Assembly: GCF_947487305.1 (NCBI RefSeq)
Contig: NZ_CANKWH010000019.1
Span: forward strand, 1-53,360
Direction: 5' to 3'
From: an uncultured Paracoccus sp.
Lineage (GTDB): Bacteria > Pseudomonadota > Alphaproteobacteria > Rhodobacterales > Rhodobacteraceae
Length of the DNA: 53,360 nt
In this document: piece by piece, positions 1 through 6,703 of the stretch
Layout of the letters: every line of letters begins with the position of its first letter
Numbering within the stretch: the stretch's first letter is position 1
Notes under the pieces: generated by a model
What the model saw: only the letters and a program-made list of their open reading frames with translations
Databases searched by the model: none
Told to the model about the DNA's origin: nothing
Translations under genes and position numbers: made by a program

Positions 1-59
1 GATATCAGCGCGTCTCATGGCCCAACATGACACGCCAGGAAACCAATGGGAATCCTATG

Positions 60-257
60 TCAGGTGGAGAACACTAGTGGCTTCTGCAGTCTGCGCGAGG
101 GTCCGTTATCTCGGTGTTGCTGCGGCTGCCTTGCGGCACCGACTTCTGACGGCTCTTGACTGACCGCTTTCTCGATTTCGCTGCGCTTGCCATGCCGCAC
201 CGCCGTCAGGCCGCTTCCCGCCCGACCTGCTGGTTGATCGCGCAATTCATAGATCAT
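60..257 (-). CDS. Small hypothetical protein
   Basis: A 65-residue basic, polar protein with no domain I recognise. The ATG was chosen because a GAGGA Shine-Dalgarno sequence lies about 7 bases upstream and the start is only 10 bases after the stop of the preceding small gene. It would be the last gene of a minus-strand operon reading from 1976. The C-terminal half is rich in Gln, Arg and Pro and could be an out-of-family tail. The support is the ribosome site and operon position only. Confidence 0.35.
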   Translation of the reverse strand: MIYELRDQPAGRAGSGLTAVRHGKRSEIEKAVSQEPSEVGAARQPQQHRDNGPSRRLQKPLVFST

Positions 258-267
258 CGTTTCGTCC

Positions 268-468
268 TCACAGACGATGGCGCGCGGCGAGGTCGCGCGC
301 GTCGTTGTGATGATCCAGCATGGCGCGAAAATATTCGTGGCGGTCGCCACGCCGATCCGGATCGAACCGGGCACGGGGATTGATCTTACTGGACGCCGCA
401 CGGATCACGGTCCGGTGGCTGGCGCTGACCGGGACATTCAGGCGGCAATAGGCGGAAAAGCTGTGCAT
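268..468 (-). CDS. Small conserved plasmid protein, function unknown
   Basis: A 66-residue Arg- and His-rich protein. It begins MHSFSAYCRLNV, has an Ala/Ser/His segment near residues 16-27, and ends in a basic helix (HEYFRAMLDHHNDARDL). From memory it resembles short proteins found beside ardC on Rhodobacterales plasmids, but I cannot name a family. It starts 12 bases after the stop of the zinc-ribbon gene at 481, so it is probably cotranscribed with ardC. The charge suggests nucleic-acid or protein contact, which is inference. Confidence 0.6.
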   Translation of the reverse strand: MHSFSAYCRLNVPVSASHRTVIRAASSKINPRARFDPDRRGDRHEYFRAMLDHHNDARDLAARHRL

Positions 469-480
469 GGCTGTTCTCCG

Positions 481-666
481 TTATAGGGTGATGCCGGGTT
501 TCAGATTGCCGTCCCGGTCGAGCCAGCCTTGTGCGTCGGCGCAGGGAATGCAGATGCAGGTGCCTGCTGTATCGCCGGGCAGGATGATCGGGGCGAGATA
601 GGCCATCGGATTAACGCTGCCGCATTTGCGGCAGGTCAGGGTGGCGAGGGGAAGGGGGCCGCTCAT
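481..666 (-). CDS. Zinc-ribbon-like small protein
   Basis: A 61-residue protein with two Cys pairs: CRKCG near residue 12 and a C-x-C-x-x-C cluster near residues 37-42, the arrangement of a small zinc ribbon. Its ATG overlaps the stop of ardC (ATGA at 666-663), which fixes the start and implies translational coupling. The ORF could extend upstream into ardC, but that part is only a frame shadow. It probably binds zinc; partner and role are unknown. Confidence 0.65.
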   Translation of the reverse strand: MSGPLPLATLTCRKCGSVNPMAYLAPIILPGDTAGTCICIPCADAQGWLDRDGNLKPGITL

Positions 667-1556
667 GCGGCCACCTCCTGTTCGCTGAGGTCCGCTGGCG
701 CGGTGCGCATCAGCCAGTCGGCGGCTTTCTGGGCCTCGGTTGCGGCCTTGAAAATGAACCGTTTGTCGTCCTTGAGGCACCGCAACCAGCTTTCGACATA
801 GGCGGCTGTCTGCCCGAAATCCGGCGTCACGCCGATCTGGGCGCAGACCATGGCGCTGCCGATTTCGGCAACCAGTTCCTCGAAAGCGCGATCAGTGCGC
901 CCGTTGAACCGGCTGAAACGGTCCAGCCGATGCACAGCACCCGTGGCGTGACAGGCTTCATGGGCCAGGGTGGCGTAATATCCGGCGGCGTCATGAAACG
1001 TCGCGACGGGCGGCATGTGGATGAAATCACCCGCCACATCATAGAAGGCTTCCGGCCGCTCGCTGCTGCGCCGCGCGATCCCGCTCGCCTCAAAGAAGGC
1101 GTCAAGTGCCGGATCGGTTTCGGTGCCGAGATCGCGCGGGGCCTCGATGGGCTTGGCCTGAAAGTCTTCGGGCAAGCCGTCGATTTGGTCAGCATTGAAG
1201 ACGCGATAGGCTTTGGCATAGCCGATGGTCTTTTCTTCGCCGGTCTCGGCATCAGTGCGATCAACGGTGCCATACTTCACGACCGTTGCGGATTTCTCGC
1301 CCTTGCGGACCTGCGCGCCTGCCTCCTGCGCCTGACGATAGGTAAACCAATGGGCGCTGCGATAGCCCTGTTCAGCGGCCCGCGCCCAGAGCATCAGGAT
1401 ATTGATACCACGATAAAACTCGCCGGTGCTGCGGCGGGGAAAGGGAATGCCGCCCTGATCGCCCGTCCATGGCTTCCGCCAGACCGGGGTGCCATCCTCG
1501 ATGCTGGCAATGATCTGGTCTGTGACATGCTGGTAAACATCGAACTGGGCCATCAT
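663..1556 (-). CDS. ardC: ArdC family anti-restriction protein
   Basis: This 297-residue protein has the ArdC layout. An N-terminal single-strand-DNA-binding domain (DUF1738-like, residues about 1-130) contains the usual W-R-K-P-W and G-I-N segments. A zincin-like metallopeptidase domain follows with H-E-A-C-H at residues 199-203, the HExxH zinc motif. ArdC proteins protect incoming plasmid DNA from host restriction during conjugation. The start is MMAQ, because its ATG overlaps the stop of the upstream zinc-ribbon gene (ATGA); a longer reading would add 16 basic residues from within that gene. It lies mid-operon among tightly overlapping small genes. The family call is firm; its activity on this element is inferred. 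Confidence 0.93.
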   Translation of the reverse strand: MMAQFDVYQHVTDQIIASIEDGTPVWRKPWTGDQGGIPFPRRSTGEFYRGINILMLWARAAEQGYRSAHWFTYRQAQEAGAQVRKGEKSATVVKYGTVDRTDAETGEEKTIGYAKAYRVFNADQIDGLPEDFQAKPIEAPRDLGTETDPALDAFFEASGIARRSSERPEAFYDVAGDFIHMPPVATFHDAAGYYATLAHEACHATGAVHRLDRFSRFNGRTDRAFEELVAEIGSAMVCAQIGVTPDFGQTAAYVESWLRCLKDDKRFIFKAATEAQKAADWLMRTAPADLSEQEVAA

Positions 1557-1753
1557 GCGCCCTCCTGAACGGGGCGCTCCACGGCGCTGACGTCGATGCC
1601 GCAATCGTCGCAGGTCGTATCGTCAAAGACGTTGGAGAGTTTCCACTCTTGCGTCTCGACATTCCAGCTGGCGCAGGCGTCGGCCAGAATGTTCTGGCCT
1701 CCGCAATGCGGGCAATGAATGGTGATGGGGTGATCGGGTTCAGGCGCGGGCAT
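1553..1753 (-). CDS. Zinc-ribbon protein coupled to ardC
   Basis: A 66-residue acidic protein with CPHCGG near residue 14 and CDDCG near residue 49, two CxxC knuckles that should form one zinc ribbon. Between them is a short beta-rich stretch (WNVETQEWKL). It overlaps the upstream 78-residue gene by 14 bases and overlaps the ardC start by an ATGA, so the three are probably translated together. It is likely a small metal-binding accessory protein; the exact role is unknown. Confidence 0.75.
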   Translation of the reverse strand: MPAPEPDHPITIHCPHCGGQNILADACASWNVETQEWKLSNVFDDTTCDDCGIDVSAVERPVQEGA

Positions 1754-1976
1754 GGTCAGCCTCCACGGTGAACAGGACGGATTCGCCTTCGACGCGATAG
1801 TCTATCTTGCGCAGCAGCACCTGTTCCAGCGCCTCACGCGGCACGCCGGGATAGGTCGCGGCGATCACGTCCAGCAGCTGCGGACGATCTTCCTCGAAAT
1901 GGTAGCCGTTGATCGCCCATGCGATCAGGCCGGGGGTGTGAACGAGGGATGACGATCCCAAGCGATATTCAGCCAT
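1740..1976 (-). CDS. Conserved plasmid protein, first gene of ardC operon
   Basis: A 78-residue acidic protein beginning MAEYRLGSSSL, with a central motif WAINGYHFEEDR and a predicted helix-rich C terminus. No named domain recognised. The start is well supported: AGGAGG lies 8 bases upstream, and before it a GTCGCAAA box and then the long structured repeat copy at 1995-2367. It heads the operon that contains ardC. ORF readings extending into the repeat are shadows, because the repeat copy at 17118 does not keep that frame. Confidence 0.75.
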   Translation of the reverse strand: MAEYRLGSSSLVHTPGLIAWAINGYHFEEDRPQLLDVIAATYPGVPREALEQVLLRKIDYRVEGESVLFTVEADHARA

Positions 1977-1993
1977 TTGTGGCCTCCTTTTTT

Positions 1994-2001
1994 TTTGCGA
2001 C
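1994..2001 (-). promoter_or_regulatory. GTCGCAAA box ahead of the 78-residue gene
   Basis: On the minus strand GTCGCAAA lies 17 bases before the ATG at 1976 and just ahead of the ribosome site. The same octamer precedes the starts at 8551, 9318 and 17104. Confidence 0.4.
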
Positions 2002-2367
2002 GATCCCGCCTTGGTCTTTGCCGTGGTCGGGGTGCCCATAATCGGGCGGGGTTTCTGGCGAGGACGCGGAACGCGCGCCTCTCCTGAAACCCTGCCTCCC
2101 GGCGAGGGCAGGAGGGGGACCCGATCAAGGGTCGGCGGTAGGGGCGAGGGGAGGGGGATCACCCGGCCTGCACGGAGCGCGCAGCGCGAAGGAAGGCCGG
2201 GGACACCCCTCGCCCCGTGAAGCCGCCGCGCCCTTGAACGGGGGAACCGGCGGTTCCCATGACGGCTGCGGAACGCGGCCCTGCCAAAGCCGGGGCGTTC
2301 GGCATCGCCCGAATCCCCCGGCTGGCGTCGCCCGTGGCACACGGGCCTCCATCGATCTTCCTGGCCG
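1995..2367. repeat. Structured intergenic repeat, copy 1
   Basis: About 370 bases that recur with high similarity at 17118-17493, both times directly before the first gene of a minus-strand operon. The element is rich in inverted repeats: GGGTTTC 2049-2055 with GAAACCC 2086-2092, CCCGGCCT 2162-2169 with AGGCCGGG 2194-2201, a 17-base palindrome at 2242-2258, CCGGGGCGTTCGG 2290-2302 with CCGAATCCCCCGG 2309-2321, and CCCGTG 2331-2336 with CACGGG 2340-2345. Loops differ between copies while stems persist. It could be a long mRNA leader, a non-coding RNA, or a DNA-level site. I see no conserved reading frame. Confidence 0.85.
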
Positions 2368-2402
2368 CAGGCCGTCGCGTGAGCGACTGGATGGAACGGC
2401 AA

Positions 2403-2424
2403 AGGGGCGGCTTGCGCCGCCCCT
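2403..2424 (-). terminator. Terminator hairpin after the 63-residue gene
   Basis: A perfect 9-base-pair stem (AGGGGCGGC / GCCGCCCCT) with a 4-base loop, 5 bases after the stop at 2430, followed on the minus strand by TTT. Confidence 0.7.
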
Positions 2425-2429
2425 GTCGT

Positions 2430-2621
2430 TCACTCCTGGTCGTCGTCCCGTTTCGGGAAGGCGACCATATCGACGCCGGGGAACATGTTGTGGCGGACCT
2501 GGATGGAGGTGATGTCGCCGGCGGCGTTGCGGTTGATGAAGAGGACACCGCAGCTGTCCCAGAAGTTCTTGCCGTCTTTCTCGCCGGTTTTCACGCGGAG
2601 CTTCATGCTTTCGTTGGCCAT
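2430..2621 (-). CDS. Small conserved plasmid protein
   Basis: A 63-residue protein starting MANESMKLRVKTGEKDGKNF, with beta-strand character and a C-terminal acidic tail (KRDDDQE). The pattern of a Lys/Gly-rich N terminus followed by a W-D-S-C-G-V-L-F segment suggests a small compact beta fold; I do not recognise a family. GGAAAGGA lies 8 bases upstream of the ATG. A strong hairpin follows the stop, so it looks like a single-gene transcript. Its position before the repeat at 1995-2367 makes it independent of the ardC operon. Confidence 0.7.
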   Translation of the reverse strand: MANESMKLRVKTGEKDGKNFWDSCGVLFINRNAAGDITSIQVRHNMFPGVDMVAFPKRDDDQE

Positions 2622-3335
2622 TTGGTTTTCCTTTCCTGCTTGGCGTTTCGATGAAATTTCTGGGACGGGGCAGGAAGAGCGCCGGTCAATGGCGAATTTG
2701 CCTCGCGAGGAATGGCCGAGAGGCCAGGGGAAATTCGTCGTTGAAGGCCGCAGGCCGTCCGACGCGCTGCCCTGTCATATTTCATCGATGAGAAACGCCT
2801 TCGCTGGAAAGGACCGGGGAGGCCACGACAGCAAGCGACCGCGGAACCCGTGAGCGAGAAAGACGGCAAGAACGGGACCGCCTACCCGTCTCTGGTTCAA
2901 CCGCAATGCTGCTAGCGTCACTGCGCCGGACTACGACCGCCACAACCTGTTCCTGTAGGAGAGATTTTGGCGCATCCGAACAGACGGACCGGGATTAGCA
3001 GGATCGGCGCAAGCTGCCTCATGATCCGGTTGTGACCGCGACGGCCGAAGGCCAGCCCGCGTCAGCGGCCGTAACCCGAATGGGCCAAGCCAGTCAGGAC
3101 AGGGCGCCCAGGACCGGCGCGCGAGGATCTGGCTCGGGACGAGACAGACCGCAGGCGCCGCAGCCGGGCGCATCGCCCTGACTGGCTTGGGTCGCGCCTT
3201 CGCGACGAGGACGCGGTGCCCGCTTGCGGGTAGACGCCACTATTGATCTTGAATCATTTGACAACTGGATCGTTGACCAATGACCCCTGCGTCTACGAAA
3301 CTCCTATCCGCGACCCAAGAAATTATGCGTTGCGT
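2622..3335. other. Non-coding stretch, no gene seen
   Basis: About 700 bases between a leftward small gene and a rightward island. Open frames here are GC-rich shadows of low complexity. The GC level falls after about 3240, marking the left edge of the imported island that starts at 3359. No RNA gene or insertion-sequence end recognised. Confidence 0.5.
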
Positions 3336-3357
3336 GTTATATGCTCAGGATGTTATA
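3336..3357 (+). promoter_or_regulatory. Candidate operator, GTTATA direct repeat
   Basis: GTTATA occurs at 3336-3341 and 3352-3357, 16 bases apart, immediately before the start at 3359 and flanking its CAGGA ribosome site (3346-3350). The neighbouring Xre-type protein could bind here to repress its own operon; this is inference from position. Confidence 0.3.
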
Positions 3358-3358
3358 A

Positions 3359-3709
3359 ATGGCGAAGAAACGAGTCGAACACAGCGTAGTCTTCATCACA
3401 AACTTCATGACCGAGATTGACGCGGCGATAGCAAGCCTCTCGCCTGAATGCTGCGCCGGCTACGCCTTGGTCCTGGACGAGCTTATCTGCATGACACCAC
3501 CAAAGCTGCTAAAACCGGATCATCATTGTGGATCACTTGAGAATTACAGGGTGAACACATTCAAGCTTCCCGGTTGTCCTGATTGGCGGTTGGTTGAGTC
3601 TCGGTTGGTGCAACCATCCATGTCGGTAATTCACGGACCGATCAGATGGGTTGCGAAGGCGGATGTGGCAGCGATGGGTTTGGCACGGCGGCATCTGACT
3701 TCCTCGTAG
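3359..3709 (+). CDS. Toxin-position protein of a three-gene island
   Basis: A 116-residue protein with no domain I can name. It contains a Cys-rich middle (PECCAG; ELICM) and a segment ENYRVNTFKLPGCPDWRLVESR that loosely recalls RelE/HigB-type beta strands, but no catalytic set is clear. CAGGA lies 8 bases before the ATG. An Xre-type HTH gene follows after 11 bases and a membrane protein after that, so toxin first and antitoxin second, as in higBA, is the natural reading. Base composition is less GC-rich than the flanks, which suggests import. Toxin function is inferred from order only. Confidence 0.6.
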   Translation: MAKKRVEHSVVFITNFMTEIDAAIASLSPECCAGYALVLDELICMTPPKLLKPDHHCGSLENYRVNTFKLPGCPDWRLVESRLVQPSMSVIHGPIRWVAKADVAAMGLARRHLTSS

Positions 3710-3720
3710 GAGAAATAAAA

Positions 3721-4143
3721 TTGAGCAGCAATGTGAAGATTGAGAAAGCGATCACTGGACTGCGGGACCTCGCGGAATTGGTGGAAAGCAAGGCGCGAAG
3801 TGCGAAGAAAGCGGGCTTTACCAAGGGAGTGGTGCTGGATCGAGAAGAAGCACTGGATCGGCTAAAGAAGGCAAACCCGCAAGGTGCAGCTTTGCTGGAA
3901 AAGTCTCACCTGAAGTATGATGTCGCGAAAACCCTGCGGGCATTGCGTCGTCATATGGACTTCAGTCAAGAGCAGGTCGCAGAGGAATCAGGCATGCGCC
4001 AAGAGGCAATTTCCCGGATTGAATCGCCGACGGGATCAATGCCAACCTTGGAGAGCCTCAAACGCTATGCCGAGGCCTGCGGTGCGACTTGTCAGATCGA
4101 GATTTCGGTGGACGGATTCAGCAGCAAGATCAAGTTGGCCTGA
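3721..4143 (+). CDS. Xre-type HTH protein, probable antitoxin
   Basis: A 140-residue protein. The N-terminal half is a charged helical region; a Cro/C1-type helix-turn-helix spans about residues 70-130 (DFSQEQVAEESGMRQEAISRIE, then a second helix pair), and the C terminus is a short beta-rich tail. The start is TTG at 3721, because AGGAGA lies 7 bases before it and the only upstream in-frame ATG lies inside the preceding gene. The last codon overlaps the next start (TGATG). It should bind DNA and probably represses the operon and neutralises the product of 3359, as HigA-type proteins do. That assignment is by context. Confidence 0.75.
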   Translation: MSSNVKIEKAITGLRDLAELVESKARSAKKAGFTKGVVLDREEALDRLKKANPQGAALLEKSHLKYDVAKTLRALRRHMDFSQEQVAEESGMRQEAISRIESPTGSMPTLESLKRYAEACGATCQIEISVDGFSSKIKLA

Positions 4144-4538
4144 TGTTTCCGGCGAGTTGTTCATGGTGGTTTCAGCTAGCCACGGCATTAGGGACACTGG
4201 TGTTAGCTGTTCCTGTGTTCAAGCTGGACCTTGATCGTGCGCGTCTTCTGACGCTAAAAGGGCTGTTTTCCAACAGGAAACGCCAGCGAGATGACAATTC
4301 CCCGCCGCCCATTGGGCTGAGCGGTAACAATGCACAACATCCGAGAAAACCATTGATAACTGCAAGTGTCGACGAGGTGACAGATCATCTCGCCCGCACC
4401 AAGGAACGAGCGGTAGCAGGTCAGCAAGCCAAAGTCGATAATTGGACAGCGTTTCAGCGACTATGTCTCATTTTGGGGTATTTACTGGTCTTTCTTGGCA
4501 GCTTCGGAGCACTATTTACGGCACCGCCCACGGGATAG
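4143..4538 (+). CDS. Two-TM membrane protein, third gene of the island
   Basis: A 131-residue protein with a hydrophobic segment at about residues 8-27 and a second near 108-128, separated by a polar basic stretch. This predicts a hairpin with both ends on the same side of the inner membrane. Its ATG overlaps the stop of the Xre-type gene (TGATG), so it is translationally coupled and belongs to the same unit. No family recognised. A membrane partner is unusual for a HigBA-like pair; it could be the effector, a sensor or an anchor. Confidence 0.6.
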   Translation: MFPASCSWWFQLATALGTLVLAVPVFKLDLDRARLLTLKGLFSNRKRQRDDNSPPPIGLSGNNAQHPRKPLITASVDEVTDHLARTKERAVAGQQAKVDNWTAFQRLCLILGYLLVFLGSFGALFTAPPTG

Positions 4539-4558
4539 AGACGGAGCGGCTTCTGACG

Positions 4559-4732
4559 ATGACCCTCCCCATGGGCAGCGAAATCCAGCTTGCGGCGGGC
4601 GAGGGCCAGCGCGTTCTTCACGCGCTGGCCGCGTTGGCGCAGACGCCGGTTGGCGCGCATGTCACGATACGGGCGCTGCGCACGACAGATGGCGAAGAGC
4701 TGTGGCGATCGCCGGTCGCGGGGCTACGCTGA
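4559..4732 (+). CDS. Small conserved protein, coupled to the next gene
   Basis: A 57-residue protein beginning MTLPMGSEIQL, with an Ala/Leu-rich helix and a C terminus ALRTTDGEELWRSPVAG. GC content returns to the high level of the plasmid backbone here. Its stop overlaps the ATG of the following gene (TGATG at 4730-4734), which supports both as real. The start could also be the second Met, three codons in. Function unknown. Confidence 0.55.
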   Translation: MTLPMGSEIQLAAGEGQRVLHALAALAQTPVGAHVTIRALRTTDGEELWRSPVAGLR

Positions 4733-4989
4733 TGGCCGCACCCCCAAAACCCGCTGACCAACTGACCGGCCCGCGCAAGCTCGGACCCTATGCTGATCGG
4801 GACCTCGATTGTCAGGAAAGCCTTGAGGCCAGATTCCTTGCTTTGGTCGACCAGGCGGAAGCAGTCGGATGGGTCAGGACCGAGATCTATGATGCGCTGA
4901 TCGAGTTGATCGAAAACCATGCCATTGGCGATCACACGCTGGAGGCCGACATTGATGCGGTGCAGCGAGCTATTCGCGACCGGCGCTGA
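4732..4989 (+). CDS. Small acidic helical protein, unknown
   Basis: An 85-residue protein. After a Pro/Lys N terminus it is almost wholly helical and acidic (DQAEAVGWVRTEIYDALIELIENHAIGDHTLEADIDAVQRAI). It is coupled by a TGATG overlap to the 57-residue gene upstream. A strong hairpin begins at its stop codon, so the two form a short operon. No domain recognised; the fold could be a small protein-binding helical bundle. Confidence 0.6.
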   Translation: MAAPPKPADQLTGPRKLGPYADRDLDCQESLEARFLALVDQAEAVGWVRTEIYDALIELIENHAIGDHTLEADIDAVQRAIRDRR

Positions 4990-5006
4990 CGCGCCGGCGG
5001 CGCGTC
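4988..5006 (+). terminator. Hairpin at the stop of the 85-residue gene
   Basis: Perfect inverted repeat GACGCGCC / GGCGCGTC with a 3-base loop, overlapping the TGA. There is no T tract, so it may act as a pause site or mRNA end protector. Another GC-rich hairpin (CCCCGGC / GCCGGGG) follows near 5036-5056. Confidence 0.45.
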
Positions 5007-5091
5007 TCGGCGCGAAGCGCACGGGCCTGGCCAGTCCCCGGCCCAGAGCCGGGGCCGGCCGGGGCAACCTGGGGCAGCATCCAGGCAAAAA

Positions 5092-5137
5092 GAGACCCCG
5101 CGCGAGGCGGGGCCAGTTGAACCTTCGTCGCAGAAGG
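5092..5137 (-). terminator. Two-hairpin terminator module, copy 1
   Basis: On the minus strand: CCTTC / GAAGG hairpin (5122-5137), a short spacer, then a GC-rich hairpin and TCTCTTTTT. The same arrangement with near-identical spacer occurs at 14531-14576. Here it follows the 18-residue gene at 5191-5247. Confidence 0.7.
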
Positions 5138-5190
5138 AATTCTTTGTTTTGAGCCTTCATTGCGGAGTGGCCGTACAGCCACTCAGGAAA

Positions 5191-5247
5191 TTAGTAGGCG
5201 TACTGCGAGTAGAGCAGAATGCCGACGATGATGGCACCGTAAATCAT
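5191..5247 (-). CDS. 18-residue hydrophobic membrane peptide
   Basis: A tiny gene encoding MIYGAIIVGILLYSQYAY: one hydrophobic helix with a Tyr-rich polar end. GAGGAGGAG lies just upstream of the ATG, a ribosome site much stronger than chance would give. A 7-base-pair hairpin (GAGTGGC / GCCACTC) follows the stop and a T-tract terminator ends at 5092, so it looks like a complete transcription unit with an AT-rich upstream region. It could be a type I toxin or a small membrane regulator; no antisense RNA is proven. The gene is too short to test by composition. Confidence 0.5.
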   Translation of the reverse strand: MIYGAIIVGILLYSQYAY

Positions 5248-5545
5248 GGTCTCCTCCTCTATGATGCCGGGCAAGATCGCCGCGACTTCCTGTGTCTGAT
5301 GTTGCCATGGTCGGGCATCATTTCAACTTTGGGACGGCTATAGGCACCGAGGACGAAAGCCGACGAAAATGTGACTGTTCGAGAGCCGAGGGTTTAATAT
5401 CGACAGTAATCCGCACGATATTAAAAAGAATAATTGAAACATTACTGACATCCGATCTGAAGGTCATATGGATTTCGTGATGAAAGCGCCACACAGGGTG
5501 AGTTTCGATCACCCGTTTCAACGTATCTAATCATCTTTATTCGGC
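5248..5545. other. AT-rich leader region before the 18-residue gene
   Basis: About 300 bases without an ORF. The stretch 5396-5450 is strikingly AT-rich for this plasmid and is framed by CAGTAAT (5404-5410) and ATTACTG (5441-5447), an inverted repeat. It probably carries the promoter and operator for the peptide gene. Confidence 0.4.
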
Positions 5546-5962
5546 TCAATCCCGTTCGCGCCCATGGGGGTCGATGATCCAGCCAGTGCCATCGCGCCGG
5601 ATGGCGGCATCCGCCCCGTGCTGCCGAATGAACGCCCGATCAGCGTCAACGCCGCGCGCATCGTGCAGATCGGCGGCACGGTGGCCGCTCGGGCGCTTGC
5701 ACCAGGCACCAACAGAGGCGTGGCAGGACGGGCAGGGCACAGCCAGAACCGGATGCCGGTATGCGGTGAAATCGACCGCTGAACTGTCGCCAAAGCTGTC
5801 CCAGATCGCCTGTGCCAGCACGCGGTCGGCGCTTGCCCGACTCTGATCCTTGTTCAGATCAGCAGAGGCATGAAGGGCGGCAAAAGCCGCCCGGCGCTCG
5901 GCCTCGGAATGGGCGGGGATGGCACCTGCAACATCGCTGGCGCGCAGGATGGTCATGATCAT
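5546..5962 (-). CDS. Phage-type zinc-finger protein
   Basis: A 138-residue protein. The N-terminal half is helical; residues about 75-110 hold C-P-S-C-H-A-x-x-G-x-W-C, then PSGHRAADLHDAR, the signature of a small CxxC...C...H zinc finger seen in phage and plasmid DNA-binding proteins. The C terminus (DGTGWIIDPHGRERD) is polar. The ATG at 5962 overlaps the stop of the upstream gene (ATGA). It is the last gene of the operon 6648-5546. It probably contacts nucleic acid; the target is unknown. Confidence 0.75.
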   Translation of the reverse strand: MIMTILRASDVAGAIPAHSEAERRAAFAALHASADLNKDQSRASADRVLAQAIWDSFGDSSAVDFTAYRHPVLAVPCPSCHASVGAWCKRPSGHRAADLHDARGVDADRAFIRQHGADAAIRRDGTGWIIDPHGRERD

Positions 5963-6390
5963 GGCTGGCCGCCGATGCTGATGCTATGGCCGCGCGCATT
6001 GACCGGCTTTGGTGTGAAGGTCAGGGCGTCGATGCTGCACCGGCCCACACGCAGATCATGCAGGAAATCCAGCAGATAGACCGGATCGGCGGGGTAGGGT
6101 GCGCCGTCCCACGCGGCCCGGACTTTCCGGCGCATCCAGGGCGGCATAGCGTCGATTTCGCGGCGGGCCTGCCGCCATCGCTCCGCACGCCATTTCCGCG
6201 TGCGGGATTCGCTGACCGCCCAGCTTTCCGCTCGGGCCTGCATCACATCGTCAGGGCTGCGCTGGCCGGCGGCGATTTCTGCCGCGAAGAGCGGCATGGC
6301 CTCGCGTTCGGCCTTCTGCTTGCGGACAAGGGCGGCGCGCTTGCGGGCGGTATCGGTGAAGGGGTGGCGGGTTGATTTGATGAGGCGCAT
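5959..6390 (-). CDS. Conserved basic plasmid protein
   Basis: A 143-residue protein with a very basic helical N-terminal half (TARKRAALVRKQKAERE) and a W-rich middle (SRTRKWRAERW, then MPPWMRRKVRAAW). It ends with a segment around YPADPVYLLDFLHDL. I do not know the family name, but from memory similar proteins accompany ParB-like and DUF3768 genes on Rhodobacterales plasmids. It is coupled to the downstream zinc-finger gene by ATGA and starts 3 bases after the upstream stop. Nucleic-acid binding is plausible from charge. Confidence 0.7.
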   Translation of the reverse strand: MRLIKSTRHPFTDTARKRAALVRKQKAEREAMPLFAAEIAAGQRSPDDVMQARAESWAVSESRTRKWRAERWRQARREIDAMPPWMRRKVRAAWDGAPYPADPVYLLDFLHDLRVGRCSIDALTFTPKPVNARGHSISIGGQP

Positions 6391-6393
6391 GGC

Positions 6394-6648
6394 TCAGCCT
6401 CCATCGACATATTTGGTTGGCAGGCGCTCGATCTCGGCCCTGATCCGGCGCAGATCGGCGATTTCCTCCTGATCGCCTGCCGCCTCGGCGCGGGCCAGAT
6501 CATCGGCCAGCCAGGACAGATTGTCTTTGCGGGTCGCGTCCGGGCAGCCAAGGGCGTGACCGACGCGGTATCCGCCACCACAGCAGCAGGACAGTCCGTG
6601 CCATGCCTTTTCCTTCTGATAGTCGCTCTGCTTGAATTCATCGGTCAT
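6394..6648 (-). CDS. Small Cys-cluster protein
   Basis: An 84-residue protein. Residues about 18-36 contain a Cys triplet and a distal Cys (LSCCCGGGYRVGHALGCPDA) that could bind zinc, followed by an acidic coiled-coil-like helix (LADDLARAEAAGDQEEIADLRRIRAEIERL). The start is MTDEFKQ, with GGAGGA 7 bases upstream; longer readings run into the hairpin at 6672. It begins the three-gene operon 6648-5546. Function unknown. Confidence 0.7.
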   Translation of the reverse strand: MTDEFKQSDYQKEKAWHGLSCCCGGGYRVGHALGCPDATRKDNLSWLADDLARAEAAGDQEEIADLRRIRAEIERLPTKYVDGG

Positions 6649-6671
6649 TGGTCGATCCTCCGTGATGGCAC

Positions 6672-6696
6672 GGGGCGCGCGTCTTGCGCGCGCCCC
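6672..6696 (-). terminator. GC hairpin after the parB-like gene
   Basis: Perfect 10-base-pair stem GGGGCGCGCG / CGCGCGCCCC with a 5-base loop, 8 bases after the parB-like stop and before the next ribosome site. There is no T tract; it may limit read-through or stabilise the 3' end. Confidence 0.55.
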
Positions 6697-6703
6697 GCCT
6701 TGG

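Noticed and set aside
1982..2433. Several long open frames across the first structured repeat on both strands
   Set aside because: Copy 2 of the repeat does not keep any of these frames, and the residues are Arg/Pro/Gly-rich as in GC-rich shadows.
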